A stretch of 43,884 nt of DNA from Desulforhabdus sp. TSK. GTDB lineage: Bacteria > Desulfobacterota > Syntrophobacteria > Syntrophobacterales > Syntrophobacteraceae. The stretch spans positions 1-43,884 of the forward strand of contig NZ_BQXM01000040.1 of NCBI RefSeq assembly GCF_022836495.1. The letters run 5' to 3'. Numbering within the stretch: position 1 is the stretch's first letter; every line of letters begins with the position of its first letter. Below are positions 6,009 through 15,361 of this stretch, in pieces. Both the position numbers and the translations under genes were made by a program. Below the pieces are notes generated by a model. The model saw only the letters and a program-made list of their open reading frames with translations, was not told the origin of the DNA and did no database searches.

Positions 6009-8096
6009 ATGCACAAGCTCTTTTCGGCACAGTCGGTTGTTGTGGTTGGAGTCTCCGAATCGGAGGACAATCTCGGGAAAAACATCGTGAGCAACCTGGT
6101 CCGCTTCGGCTACCAGGGGGAAATCCATACCGTTGGCCCCCGTGGAGGCGAGGTGCTGGGGCGGCCCATCCACCGGTCGGTTACGGAGTTGCCGGGGCCG
6201 GTGGACCTGGCGGTGATCCTCACGCCCGCCCGCTTCATCCCGGAAATCCTGGCCCAGTGCGGTGAAAAAGGCATTGAGCGCGCAGTCATCGAATCGGGTG
6301 GATTTCGGGAAATGGGGCCTGAGGGGGCGGCGCTCGAGAAGCAGGTGGTAGAAATCTGCTCCCGGTTTGGCATCCGTTTTGTGGGGCCCAACTGTATCGG
6401 CGTGGTCAACACCAAAACGGGACTCTATACGCCCTTTATCGCCCTGCCGACCCCCTACAGGCCGGGCAAGGCGAGCGTGTTCGCCCAAAGCGGAGGCGTG
6501 GGCCTTTCTTTTGGAGAGAGGCTGAGCTCTTCGGGCATCGGAGTGAACAAGATCGTGAGCATGGGAAACAAGCTGAGCCTCGATGAGACCGATTTTCTCA
6601 CCTTCCTTCTAGGCGATCCCGAAACGGAGATCATCTATTTCTACCTCGAGGACTTCAAGCGCGGGCGGGAATTCGTCGAGGCGGCGCGAGGGAGCTCGAA
6701 GCCCGTCATCTTACATAAGTCCAACACGAGCCCGCTTAGCCGGGCCATTGCCCAGTCGCACACCGCCGCCCTGGCCGGAGACGACGCGGTGACGGATGCC
6801 GTCTGCGGGGAGGCGGGAATCGTGCGTGTCCACTCCGTTGCGGAGGCGATCAACGCCATGCGCGGCTTTTCCATGCCTCTCCTCAAAGGGAAAAATCTTG
6901 CCGTCATCTCCCGCTCGGGGGGACATGCGGTGGTTGCGGCCGATGCCTGTGCCCGTCACGGTTTCCATTTACCTTCCCTGGGCGAGCGGCTGCTTGAAAT
7001 CGTTCGGGAGCGGCTTCGGGCCGGGGTGATCCGACTCGGAAACCCGATGGACCTCGGCGATCTCTACGATCTTCCCTTCTATCTGAAGGTGGTCGAAGGC
7101 GCCTTACGCCAGGACGATATCCATGGGGCCATCTTCATCCAGGTCTCCCAGATGCTCACCGAACGTGAAGCTTCCAGGCGCCTGCTCCAGGACCTGTGGA
7201 ATCTTTCGATCCGATATGGCAAGCCTATCGCCCTTGTCGTGGAAATACCCTTCCAGGAGCGCGTGCATCTTTGGGAGACCCTCGAGTTTCCCTTCTTTCT
7301 CGAGCCCGTTGAAGCCGTCGAGGCCCTCTCGATCCAATGGGAGCATACAAATGCCTCGGCAATACGGCTCAATGAGACGATTTCCGCACCGGCCCCCGCT
7401 CCCTGGCTCGATGAGGTGAAAGCGTGGCTGCGTACCTTCGAGATCGAAAAGCGTCAACCTCTGCTCCACGAAAGTCTGGACCTCGTCAGCCGAATCGGAG
7501 CTCCGGTAGCGAACTGGGCGATGGCCAAAACTCTTTCCGATGCCCTCGGCACCGCCCGGGCCATGGGGTACCCCGTCGTTTTGAAAGCCGTGGCTTCCTC
7601 GCTTCTCCATAAATCCGAAAAGGGAGCCGTGGCAGTGGGCGTTTCCGGAGACGAGGAGCTCCGGAGAGATTGGACACGGCTAAGCGGCCTTGCCGGTGAT
7701 GTTGTGGGGGTGGTGGTGCAGAAGATGGTTTTCTCCTCTCGGGAGCTCATCATTGGAGGAAAGCGAGACCCGTCCTTCGGCCCCGTCGTGCTCACCGGTC
7801 TCGGTGGCATAATGGTCGAAGTTTTTAGAGACGTCCGCACGCGGCTTGCTCCGGTCGGGATCGATACCGCGCTGCAAATGCTTCGGGAGTTGTCGGGAGC
7901 GCGCATACTCGGGCGGTTTCGAGGCATGCCAGAGGCGGATATCGAGGCGGCGGGCCGAGCTTTGGTGCTGATTTCAGAGCTGATGCATCACTTCCCGCAG
8001 ATTGGTGAAGTGGATATCAATCCTATCTGCCTGCATGACAAAGGGAACGGGGCCGTGATCCTCGACGCACGTCTGCTGCTGTCCATGAACGGCTGA
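6009..8096 (+). CDS. Acyl-CoA synthetase (ADP-forming), fused alpha-beta
   Basis: This 695-residue enzyme interconverts an acyl-CoA, ADP and phosphate with the free acid, CoA and ATP in the cytosol. Its length fits the fused form. An N-terminal CoA-binding Rossmann domain (VVVVGVSESEDNLGKNIVSN, VGPNCIGVVNT) is followed by succinyl-CoA-ligase-like domains (SVFAQSGGVGLSFGERLSSS; AQSHTAALAGDDAVTDA, where the SHT motif is conserved in the family). A C-terminal ATP-grasp domain ends it (GYPVVLKAVASSLLHKSEKG, VVQKMV, GEVDINPICL). GAAGGGAC precedes the ATG. Acetate is the common substrate, but related enzymes take aryl or branched acids. The nearby acetate-type permease supports a short acid; this is inference. 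Confidence 0.9.
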   Translation: MHKLFSAQSVVVVGVSESEDNLGKNIVSNLVRFGYQGEIHTVGPRGGEVLGRPIHRSVTELPGPVDLAVILTPARFIPEILAQCGEKGIERAVIESGGFREMGPEGAALEKQVVEICSRFGIRFVGPNCIGVVNTKTGLYTPFIALPTPYRPGKASVFAQSGGVGLSFGERLSSSGIGVNKIVSMGNKLSLDETDFLTFLLGDPETEIIYFYLEDFKRGREFVEAARGSSKPVILHKSNTSPLSRAIAQSHTAALAGDDAVTDAVCGEAGIVRVHSVAEAINAMRGFSMPLLKGKNLAVISRSGGHAVVAADACARHGFHLPSLGERLLEIVRERLRAGVIRLGNPMDLGDLYDLPFYLKVVEGALRQDDIHGAIFIQVSQMLTEREASRRLLQDLWNLSIRYGKPIALVVEIPFQERVHLWETLEFPFFLEPVEAVEALSIQWEHTNASAIRLNETISAPAPAPWLDEVKAWLRTFEIEKRQPLLHESLDLVSRIGAPVANWAMAKTLSDALGTARAMGYPVVLKAVASSLLHKSEKGAVAVGVSGDEELRRDWTRLSGLAGDVVGVVVQKMVFSSRELIIGGKRDPSFGPVVLTGLGGIMVEVFRDVRTRLAPVGIDTALQMLRELSGARILGRFRGMPEADIEAAGRALVLISELMHHFPQIGEVDINPICLHDKGNGAVILDARLLLSMNG

Positions 8097-8157
8097 ACCC
8101 TTACGAACCCTTGGAATTTCTTGACCCATGAAGCCAAATGTGGTAGTGATAATTAAC

Positions 8158-8187
8158 TGATCGTTTACTAACTTAACTTAATTATGA
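8158..8187 (+). promoter_or_regulatory. Candidate TetR operator upstream of the Old Yellow Enzyme operon
   Basis: TGATCGTTTAC (8158-8168) and AACTTAATTATGA (8175-8187) lie just before the operon. Both blocks recur, fused and in the same orientation relative to the gene, in front of the TetR gene ending at 33319. TAACTGATCGTTTA is a partial dyad around GATC. Shared control by that TetR is inferred. Confidence 0.45.
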
Positions 8188-8212
8188 AATAATGACCTCT
8201 GTGGAGGCATTC

Positions 8213-9364
8213 ATGGATCAAAACATTATCCTCTTCAGTCCGCTGGAGCTTGCAGGCCTTCGGCTCAAAAACCGGATCACCATGGCTCCGCTCTTTCTCG
8301 GCTACGCCCATGCGGACGGCACGGTGAGCCCGCTTCTGCTCGACCACTACAGGGCGATGGCGATGTCCGGGGCCGCAATGATAGTCGTCGAAAACGCCGC
8401 CGTGCATCCTTCCGGCCTTGGATCTCCCTTCGTGCTGAGAGTCGATGCGGATAAGTACCTTTCGGGGCTCTCCACGCTTGCCAAAGCCATTCAGAAGGAA
8501 GGGGCGCTGGCTGTCCTTCAGATCAACCACGCCGGCCGGTACGCCTTCACACCCGAGAGGATCGCCCCATCGCCGGTACCCACGGGGGACGCGGTTCCAC
8601 GGGGGATGACCGTCGAGGAGATCCACCTCATGGCCGAAGCCTATGCTTCCGCCGCACGGCGTGTGAAAGAGGCGGGATTTGACGGTGTCGAGATTCACGG
8701 CGGAACCGGCTACCTCCTTGTGCAGTTTCTGTCGCAACGCACCAACCGGCGCACCGATGCATTCGGAGGGAGCCTGGAGAACCGCATGCGCTTTCCCCTG
8801 ATGGTGGTTGACGCCGTGCGGGCCGCCGTGGGTCCGGACTATCCGGTAGGCTACCGCTTTCTGGCCGATGAATGGCTCCCGGAGGGGCTTCATACCATCG
8901 AGACAGCCCCTCTTGCCATGGAGCTCGAACAAAGGCGGCCGGCTTATCTGTCCGTCATGGCCGGTACTTACGACTCCTTCTTTGCCCCCGACTACCTCGA
9001 GCAGGAAAAAAAAGAAGGCTACATGGCGCACTTTGCCGGAGCCATCAAGGCAGCCGTTCCGCACACGCCGATCATTGCGGCCGGAAGAATTCAAACCCCC
9101 GCGACCGCCGTGAAGATCCTTGAGGAGGGTACGGCGAACCTCATCGGGCTTGCCAGGGTCCTGTTTGCCGATCCCCTGTGGGTGAAGAAAGCGGCCGGTA
9201 TCGTGAAAGAGTCCATCAATTCCTGCGAGGCCACCTGCTCCCTTTGCATGAAGCGCGTCATGAGTGGAAAGCCGGCCTTCTGCTCGAGGTGGGAAAAAAC
9301 GGTTCGAGACGCGTTCCTGGCAAGGCTCAATGAGCCCGGCGCCGTCGAAAATGACCAGGATTAG
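8213..9364 (+). CDS. NADH:flavin oxidoreductase/Old Yellow Enzyme family with Fe-S cluster
   Basis: A 383-residue TIM-barrel flavoprotein of the 2,4-dienoyl-CoA reductase branch. Visible marks are the substrate-site motif INHAGR, the FMN-site region FDGVEIHGGTGYLLVQFLSQ, and the family signature RRTDAFGGSLENRMRFP. Near the C-terminus CEATCSLCMKRVMSGKPAFC has C-x3-C-x2-C-x11-C spacing, the [4Fe-4S] binding pattern of the dienoyl-CoA reductase group. The protein stops there and lacks the FAD/NAD(P) domain that brings related enzymes to about 650 residues, so its electron donor must be another protein. The ATG at 8213 is preferred over 8192 because GGAGG lies six bases ahead. First gene of an apparent four-gene operon. 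Confidence 0.88.
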   Translation: MDQNIILFSPLELAGLRLKNRITMAPLFLGYAHADGTVSPLLLDHYRAMAMSGAAMIVVENAAVHPSGLGSPFVLRVDADKYLSGLSTLAKAIQKEGALAVLQINHAGRYAFTPERIAPSPVPTGDAVPRGMTVEEIHLMAEAYASAARRVKEAGFDGVEIHGGTGYLLVQFLSQRTNRRTDAFGGSLENRMRFPLMVVDAVRAAVGPDYPVGYRFLADEWLPEGLHTIETAPLAMELEQRRPAYLSVMAGTYDSFFAPDYLEQEKKEGYMAHFAGAIKAAVPHTPIIAAGRIQTPATAVKILEEGTANLIGLARVLFADPLWVKKAAGIVKESINSCEATCSLCMKRVMSGKPAFCSRWEKTVRDAFLARLNEPGAVENDQD

Positions 9365-9394
9365 GCTCATACGCAACCGGAAAGGAAACAGCAT

Positions 9395-10216
9395 ATGGAA
9401 TCCAGGATCGCGGGAGCCATCGGCCTCAAGTACAACCCTGTCGCCGTTCTGATGAGTGAAGTAGCTCCGGAGAACGCTCTCCGGTTTAAGAAGGGCAAAT
9501 GGGGATGCGTCATGTTCATGTTTGCAAATGCCGCCAGAGGCAAAACCGCGGCCTTCGATGCCGAGACCTACGGGTGTTGGGGAGGCGGAGTCGGTCTCGG
9601 GTTCGGCAATACATATTTGCACTTCCCTGGCGGGATTGAGTGCTTCGCCCACTTTCTTTCGAGCGGAAACGCCCGGTGGGAAAAAGGCAAGGAAGTCGGC
9701 AAGGTCCTGAGCGAATCGGCAGGAAGGGAATTCGCCGAGAACTTCCTCGAGGGTGAGGCTTATGTCAAATCACCGGAGCTGGTGAATCAGTTCCTGAGGG
9801 AGCTCCCGATGCGGAAGGTTCCAGCCCCTTATGTCCTGTTCAAGCCACTGAAGGACGTGGACCCGGGGTCGGAAAAACCGGCAACGGTCGTTTTTCTCGC
9901 GGACGCGGATCAACTGTCGGCCCTGGTGGTTCTGACCAACTACGGCAGGGACGGCTATGAAAACGTGATCATCCCCTTTGCCGCCGGATGTCAGACCATC
10001 GGCATCCTTCCCTTCAAGGAGGCGGAAGAGGGAAGACAGAGGGCAGTGGTAGGTCTAACCGACATCTCGGCCAGGAAGTACGTCCGAGCGCTCCTGGGAG
10101 AAAAGTACATGTCCTTCGCCGTGCCCTGGGAAATGTTTCTTGAAATGGAAAAAGATGTGCCGGGAAGCTTCCTTGAGAGGAAAACCTGGCGCTCGCTTAT
10201 GAAACCCGGTGAGTAA
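9395..10216 (+). CDS. DUF169 family protein
   Basis: This 273-residue protein matches the DUF169 family in layout: the opening IGLKYNPVAVLMSE, a cysteine- and glycine-rich stretch (KWGCVMFMFANAARGKTAAF, YGCWGGGVGLGFG), and the late CQTIGILPF followed by VGLTDISARKYV. The biochemical function of the family is not established; members are frequent in anaerobes. Three conserved-looking cysteines could bind a metal or cofactor, but this is not known. It starts 30 bp after the Old Yellow Enzyme gene and its TAA overlaps the next ATG by one base, so the three genes are almost certainly one operon. Confidence 0.8.
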   Translation: MESRIAGAIGLKYNPVAVLMSEVAPENALRFKKGKWGCVMFMFANAARGKTAAFDAETYGCWGGGVGLGFGNTYLHFPGGIECFAHFLSSGNARWEKGKEVGKVLSESAGREFAENFLEGEAYVKSPELVNQFLRELPMRKVPAPYVLFKPLKDVDPGSEKPATVVFLADADQLSALVVLTNYGRDGYENVIIPFAAGCQTIGILPFKEAEEGRQRAVVGLTDISARKYVRALLGEKYMSFAVPWEMFLEMEKDVPGSFLERKTWRSLMKPGE

Positions 10217-10902
10217 TGGATCGAAACTTGAGAGCCTCTCGATTTCTTTGCGCAAGGAAAGACAGGACGGTTATCGCTCCACGCCTCAGAAGATGCCTTG
10301 TAGTTGCGTTGGCTGTTGCTCTTGCTGGTGTCATCGGGCTTCCCCTTGTCCTGTCCGCCGCCGGAAGAACACCGATGGAAGTCATTCGGTCCGGTTCGGA
10401 GCGCGGGCTCGATATCATCAAGGGTGCACTCTCTGGCGGTGGTCCCAGTCTGAAAGAGCGCCGTGCAGAAATTCTTTGCATCGTAGATGAGTACTTCAAC
10501 TTCGAAGAGATGGCCCGACGTTCCCTGGGACGCCCCTGGAAGGACCAGTCTCCCGATAACCAGCGGGAGTTTGTCCAGCTCTTCAAGCAGCTTCTCTTCA
10601 ATGTCTACGTCTCTCGCGTGGAAGCGGCGGCTACCTCGGACACGCGAATCGCTTATGACCAGGAAAAGATCGAGGGTGACTATGCCAATATTGGGACTCG
10701 TGTAACCAGCCGGAATCAGCCCGATGTCCTGATCGAATACCGGCTGCGACGGATCGAGAACGGAGAATGGAAAACCTACGATGTAGTCATAGAGGGAATA
10801 AGCCTCGTGAACAACTACAGGCAGCAGTTCGGTTCAATCTTGAATAACGAGTCTTTTAAAGAGCTGTTGAACCGGTTGCGCGCGAAGGTTGCGGAACAAT
10901 AA
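10216..10902 (+). CDS. MlaC/Ttg2D-like periplasmic phospholipid-binding protein
   Basis: A 228-residue exported protein of the MlaC (Tol_Tol_Ttg2) family. It has a long basic N-terminus, a hydrophobic signal segment (CLVVALAVALAGVIGLPLVL, about 28-47), and the typical family text YFNFEEMARRSLG, EFVQLFKQLLFNVYVSRVE, and WKTYDVVIEGISLVNNYRQQF. MlaC carries phospholipid between the outer membrane and an inner-membrane ABC complex. No other Mla component (MlaE, F, D or A) is in the window, so this copy is an orphan. It overlaps the DUF169 stop codon by one base (TAATG). Its partners could be encoded elsewhere, or it could serve the Fe-S flavoenzyme operon in another way. Confidence 0.85.
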   Translation: MDRNLRASRFLCARKDRTVIAPRLRRCLVVALAVALAGVIGLPLVLSAAGRTPMEVIRSGSERGLDIIKGALSGGGPSLKERRAEILCIVDEYFNFEEMARRSLGRPWKDQSPDNQREFVQLFKQLLFNVYVSRVEAAATSDTRIAYDQEKIEGDYANIGTRVTSRNQPDVLIEYRLRRIENGEWKTYDVVIEGISLVNNYRQQFGSILNNESFKELLNRLRAKVAEQ

Positions 10903-10990
10903 TCGGTTCAAAGAGTGTTTCATCCTTGGCGGAGGGAAATTGATTTTATCCGGGTAATCGAAACCATGAGACTAATTCCAGGAGGTTAGC

Positions 10991-11243
10991 ATGAAAAAGA
11001 TCGCAACGTGTCTATTGATCCTTTCCCTGATGTTTGGTGTCGTAGGCTGTTCCACCATGTCTGAACTACAGCAACAACCAAATCCCGATGCAAAAAGCAA
11101 CAGTCCCCACCCAACTTGGAAGCAATAGACCAACTAACGGCATGATCGACGGATCTGACATCTTGACGAAGCATTTGATCTGTGGGGTTTTGCACGGATT
11201 TGGGACCAGCTTGAGCGGGAAGTTTATCGAAGGATTGATGTAA
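10991..11243 (+). pseudogene. Small lipoprotein, frameshifted at an A5 run
   Basis: MKKIATCLLILSLMFGVVGC is a clear lipoprotein signal with lipobox VVGC. GGAGG precedes the ATG by five bases. As written, the frame stops at 11126-11128 after 45 residues. If one A of the run at 11092-11096 is dropped, the protein runs on as DAKATVPTQLGSNRPTNGMI to the TAA at 11241-11243, about 83 residues with a glycine-rich, hydrophobic C-terminal part. The longer form is likely the real one, so this is a frameshift or an error. Function unknown. It follows mlaC by 88 bp and probably belongs to that operon as an outer-membrane-anchored partner. Confidence 0.6.
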
Positions 11244-11291
11244 AAAATAGATTTTGTGCAGAGAGCAACTCTATCCTCCTCCGCCTCGACC

Positions 11292-11328
11292 TGTAGACTT
11301 GCCTTGGCGAGACCGAGGCAAGTCTACA
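11292..11328. terminator. Bidirectional terminator candidate
   Basis: TGTAGACTTGCCT (11292-11304) and AGGCAAGTCTACA (11316-11328) form a perfect 13-bp stem, followed by a T-rich stretch at 11347-11357. It lies between the convergent lipoprotein and ABC permease genes. The remaining bases of 11244-11438 show no supported gene. Confidence 0.6.
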
Positions 11329-11438
11329 CACGGTCTCATAGATCCTGCTTTTTTCTTTCAAAGCGTTAAGAGCCATCTCCAGGTTTTTGAGTCTTTCCGG
11401 CAGCAGCCAGTCCAACCCGGCTTCCGGCCCAATTAATC

Positions 11439-12566
11439 TCACGCCATACTTCCCAAGGTCTTGCGAAAGCGGCCCAGAGACACACTGAACAACACCGAGC
11501 CGATTGCCGTCAGCGCGCCGAATTGCGGCCACACCACATCCATGCCCGAGCCGCGAAAGAGAATCGATTGGGCGAGCATGACAAAATGGGTATTCGGTGC
11601 GGCCAGCATGATGAACTGCACCACTTCCGGCATGCTCTCCCGTGGCGTCGATGCGCCGGAAAGCATCTGGAGCGGCAACAGCACCAGCATCAGCAGCAGC
11701 CCGAACTGTGGCATCGACCGTGCGATGGTGCCAAGGAAGATTCCCATCGAGGTGGTGGCGAAAAGATGCAGCGCGGTACCGGCCAGGAAGAGCAGCATCG
11801 AGCCTTGAACGGGTACCGCCAGCAGCCCCCGGACGACGAAGTTGAGCGAAAAGGCCGAGGCGCAGAGCACGACGAGACCCATGGACCACACTTTTGCCGT
11901 CATGATCTCGAAGGGAGTGACGGGCATCACCAGGAGATGCTCTATGGTTCCGTGCTCGCGCTCGCGGATCAGCGCCGCACCGGTGAGCACGATGGAGAGC
12001 ATGGTGATGTTGTTGATGACCTGCATGACCGCACCAAACCAGAACTTGGTCAGGTTGGGATTGAATCGGATGCGCAACGCCAGGTCGATGGGCGCCACGG
12101 TGTTCTCCCTGGAACGTTGAACGAAGGATCGCACCTCGCCGTCGACGATCGCCTGGATGTAGCCGCTGCCGTTGAATGCCTGGGTCATGCGGGTGGCATC
12201 GGCATTGAGCTGGAGCGCGGGGCGGCGTCCCGCCAGAACATCACGCTGAAATTCCGGAGGGATATCGACCCCGAAGGTGTAGAGGCCATCATCCATACCG
12301 ATATCCATCTCCGGCTGGGTGACCAAGACGGGCGGCGTGAAGTAGGGTGGATAGAATGCGCTGATGATGCGCTCCGAAAGCGGTGAACCGTCCTCGTCCA
12401 CGATGGCGATCGGCGCCTTGTTGAGCGTTTCGGGAATGGCGGTCGCCCTGGTGTAGATGGAAAGCGTGAAGGCATAGGCGATCAGCACCAGCATGATCGG
12501 GTCCCTCATCAGGCTGCGCACCTCTTTGATGCCCAGGTACACGATATTTGCCACGGCCATGGTCAT
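11439..12566 (-). CDS. yhhJ: ABC-2 type permease, YhhJ-like
   Basis: A 375-residue inner-membrane ABC-2 permease of the YhhJ/DrrB type. It has one N-terminal membrane segment ([13 protein letters not shown]), a large periplasmic loop of about 150 residues, then five C-terminal segments, with the coupling region [19 protein letters not shown], typical of the family. The ATGA overlap with the stop of the RbbA gene (12563-12566) implies translational coupling. In E. coli yhiI, rbbA and yhhJ are neighbours in the same order. The substrate of the system is unknown; drug or lipid export is usually assumed. Confidence 0.88.
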   Translation of the reverse strand: MTMAVANIVYLGIKEVRSLMRDPIMLVLIAYAFTLSIYTRATAIPETLNKAPIAIVDEDGSPLSERIISAFYPPYFTPPVLVTQPEMDIGMDDGLYTFGVDIPPEFQRDVLAGRRPALQLNADATRMTQAFNGSGYIQAIVDGEVRSFVQRSRENTVAPIDLALRIRFNPNLTKFWFGAVMQVINNITMLSIVLTGAALIREREHGTIEHLLVMPVTPFEIMTAKVWSMGLVVLCASAFSLNFVVRGLLAVPVQGSMLLFLAGTALHLFATTSMGIFLGTIARSMPQFGLLLMLVLLPLQMLSGASTPRESMPEVVQFIMLAAPNTHFVMLAQSILFRGSGMDVVWPQFGALTAIGSVLFSVSLGRFRKTLGSMA

Positions 12567-15346
12567 CGCTCCTGCTTCTTCAATAATGCGGAGCTCAGAG
12601 TCAGCAGCACCGGCACGGCGATGAGCAGTGGAACGAAGGAGCCGTGCAGGTCTGTAAACTCCAAACCCTTGTTGAACACCCCTCGGGATATCGTCAGAAA
12701 GTGCGTCGTCGGGTAGATGTGTCCGATGAGCGCACCGGTTCCCTTGAGCGAGGAGACCGGATCGAGGATGCCCGAAAACTCGATGGTCGGCAGCATGGTG
12801 AGGACGGCGGTGCCGAAAATGGCGGCAATCTGGGTGCGCATGAAGCTGGAGATGAGCAGGCCCAGGGCCGTAGACGAGCCCACGTACAGCAGTGCGCTGG
12901 TGGCAAGCGTGGGGAAGCTGCCTTTGACCGGCACACCGAAGATCGTCACCGCAAGAACTGTCAGGAGCAGGAAGTTCAGCATGGCGAGCGCAACATAGGG
13001 CAGCTGCTTGCCCAGCAGGAATTCGAGCCGGGTAACCGGAGTCACGTAAAAATTCACGATGGATCCGAGCTCCTTTTCCCTCACTACCGAAAGCGCGGTC
13101 AGAATCGCGGGGATCAGCATCAGCAGAAGGGGGATCACCGCGGGCACCATGGCCGGCAGACTTCTAACGTCGGGGTTGTAGCGGAAACGGATTTCTATGG
13201 TCGCAGGAGTCCCAGGCGCCCCGGCGGTGGAATCGTAAGCGGCCCGGGCTGCCAGCCAGTGGGCGTGCATGCCCTGCACGTAGCTGCGCACGGTTTCGGC
13301 CCGTTGAGGCATGGCTCCATCGATCCAGGCCCCAACCGCCACGGGCGTGGAGCGTGCGATGTCCCGGGCAAATCCCGGCGGGATCTCGATGGCCAGACTG
13401 AGCTCGCCGGAGCGCATGCGCCGCTCCAGATCTTCATAATCGGCAATCGGCGCGCGCTCGGAGAAATAGTGCGATGCGGATAGATTCAACGCATAGTCGC
13501 GGCTGGTCGTGGTCTGATCGCGGTCCAGCACTGCGAAGGCAAGCTTCTCCACGTCCAGGTTGATGCCGTAACCCATGATGAACAACAGGATTGCGCTGCC
13601 GACGAGGGCCAGGATCGCACGGATCGGGTCGCGGCGCAGCTCCAAAGCCTCGCGCCGGCTGTAGCTCGCCATGCGCCTGAGGGAAAAGTATCCTTGCCCC
13701 TCCTGTTCATTGCGCCTGTCCTCTATCGGCCCGGAAATTGCCTCGGCTGCACCGCCTTCGGGCCCCCCCTCGACCGGCCCTTGGCCTTCGGGCGCAACGT
13801 CCTCGAGATAGCGGATGAAGGCGTCTTCCAGCGTGCTCGCGCCTCGCCTCTCAATCACCGAGGCGGGGGAATCGCTAACCAGCACCCGGCCCGCGTGCAT
13901 CAGGGAGATGCGGTCACAGCGCTCGGCTTCGTTCATGAAATGGGTCGAGATAAAGATCGTGACCCCATCTCGGCGTGAGAGCTCGATCAGGATTTGCCAG
14001 AAGGCGTCGCGAGCGACGGGGTCCACTCCCGAGGTCGGCTCGTCGAGGATCAGCATCTCCGGCGCGTGGATCATCGCCACTGCCAGCGACAGGCGCTGGC
14101 GCTGCCCAAGGGGCAAATTGGCCGGCAATGCGTCCATCGCTCCGCTTAGCCCGAACCGCTCCGCCATTTCGGCGACACGGGCCGGAATCCGGCCGGCGGG
14201 AAGGTGAAACAGGCGCGCGTGCAGCTCGAGGTTCTGCCGCACGGTAAGCTCGGAGTAGAGCGAGAAGGACTGGGACATGTAGCCCACTCGGCGGCGCGTT
14301 TGAATGTCGTGCGGATCGACCGGATTTCCGAAAAGCCATGCCTGCCCTTCACTGGCCGGCAGCAGACCGGTGAGCATCTTCATCGTCGTGGTCTTCCCGC
14401 AGCCGTTTGAGCCGAGAAAACCGAAGATCTCGCCGCGATGAATGCGAAAGCTCACATGCTCGACCGCCGTAAAGTCCCCGAAGCGCATCGTGAGGTCCCT
14501 GGCCTCGATTGCGATGTCCTCTTCTTCCCCCCTGACTTGACGCGCCTGGATCTCCACGGGCTGATGGCCCTGGCGTCTTTCTTCCGGCAGCAGAGCGATG
14601 AAAGCTTGTTCGAGCGAGCGGGTGTGTGTACGGGCAAGCAGCTCCTGCGGTGAACCGGTAGCCAGCACCCGGCCTGTATCCATCGCCACCAGCCAGTCGA
14701 AGCGCAAGGCTTCCTCCATATAGGCCGTGGCAATCAGCACGCTCATACCCGGGCGGCCGGTGCGAATTCGCTCGATGAGCTCCCAGAATTGGCGCCGTGA
14801 GAGGGGATCGACCCCCGTGGTGGGCTCGTCGAGGATCAGGAGGTCGGGGTCGTGGATGAGGGCACAGCACAGCCCGAGCTTTTGTTTCATGCCGCCCGAG
14901 AGCTTGCCGGCGGGCCGTGCCGCAAAGGGTGCAAGACCGGTTGAGTCCAACAGAACGGAAATCCGCCGTTCCCGTTCGCTGCGGCCGTGGCCGAACAGGC
15001 GGGCGAAGAACTCGACGTTTTCTTGCACGGAAAGTGTGGCGAAAAGATTCTTTCCAAGCCCCTGAGGCATGTAGGCCACCCGCGGGCACACCCGGCGCCG
15101 GAGCCGCGCATCGGACATGTCGCCGCCCAGCACCTCGATCCGTCCTTTTTGTATCATGCGGGCTCCGGCAACAAGAGAGAGAAGGCTGGACTTACCGGCC
15201 CCATCCGGTCCGATCAGGCCTACCATTCTTCCGGCCGGCACGTCGAGCTCGATCGCATCCAGAGTTTGAGCCTTTCCGTAGCGCAGGCTCACCTCCGACA
15301 TGCGAACAACCGGCGCCCGCTCTTCGCCGCTCTTTGCATCAGCCAT
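12563..15346 (-). CDS. rbbA: RbbA-like ABC transporter: two ATPase domains fused to an ABC-2 permease
   Basis: A 927-residue fusion. ATPase domain 1 (about residues 15-230) has Walker [10 protein letters not shown], signature LSGGMKQKL and Walker [13 protein letters not shown]. Domain 2 (about 275-500) has GSNGCGKTT, the divergent signature LPLGQRQRL in place of LSGGQ, and [12 protein letters not shown]. The last 370 residues form an ABC-2 permease with the motif [20 protein letters not shown]. This is the architecture of E. coli RbbA/YhiH, first described as a ribosome-bound ATPase. A start at 15346 is preferred over the GTG at 15361. It lies between the HlyD-like gene and yhhJ, so all three probably make one exporter. 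Confidence 0.9.
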   Translation of the reverse strand: MADAKSGEERAPVVRMSEVSLRYGKAQTLDAIELDVPAGRMVGLIGPDGAGKSSLLSLVAGARMIQKGRIEVLGGDMSDARLRRRVCPRVAYMPQGLGKNLFATLSVQENVEFFARLFGHGRSERERRISVLLDSTGLAPFAARPAGKLSGGMKQKLGLCCALIHDPDLLILDEPTTGVDPLSRRQFWELIERIRTGRPGMSVLIATAYMEEALRFDWLVAMDTGRVLATGSPQELLARTHTRSLEQAFIALLPEERRQGHQPVEIQARQVRGEEEDIAIEARDLTMRFGDFTAVEHVSFRIHRGEIFGFLGSNGCGKTTTMKMLTGLLPASEGQAWLFGNPVDPHDIQTRRRVGYMSQSFSLYSELTVRQNLELHARLFHLPAGRIPARVAEMAERFGLSGAMDALPANLPLGQRQRLSLAVAMIHAPEMLILDEPTSGVDPVARDAFWQILIELSRRDGVTIFISTHFMNEAERCDRISLMHAGRVLVSDSPASVIERRGASTLEDAFIRYLEDVAPEGQGPVEGGPEGGAAEAISGPIEDRRNEQEGQGYFSLRRMASYSRREALELRRDPIRAILALVGSAILLFIMGYGINLDVEKLAFAVLDRDQTTTSRDYALNLSASHYFSERAPIADYEDLERRMRSGELSLAIEIPPGFARDIARSTPVAVGAWIDGAMPQRAETVRSYVQGMHAHWLAARAAYDSTAGAPGTPATIEIRFRYNPDVRSLPAMVPAVIPLLLMLIPAILTALSVVREKELGSIVNFYVTPVTRLEFLLGKQLPYVALAMLNFLLLTVLAVTIFGVPVKGSFPTLATSALLYVGSSTALGLLISSFMRTQIAAIFGTAVLTMLPTIEFSGILDPVSSLKGTGALIGHIYPTTHFLTISRGVFNKGLEFTDLHGSFVPLLIAVPVLLTLSSALLKKQER

Positions 15347-15361
15347 CGGCTCTATCCTCAC

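Noticed and set aside
8168-9652. Minus-strand frame of 494 codons
   Set aside because: It lies opposite the Old Yellow Enzyme and DUF169 genes, which carry unmistakable motifs; GC-rich shadow.
10935-10955. Possible -24/-12 promoter before the small lipoprotein (TTGGCGGAGGGAAATTGA)
   Set aside because: The spacing between GG and the TTG block is wrong and the GC at -12 is absent.
11250-11438. Minus-strand frame after the yhhJ stop reading GPEAGLDWLLPERLKNLEMA and on
   Set aside because: It looks faintly coding but has no start, no ribosome site and no family I recognise, and it runs through the terminator-like hairpin.
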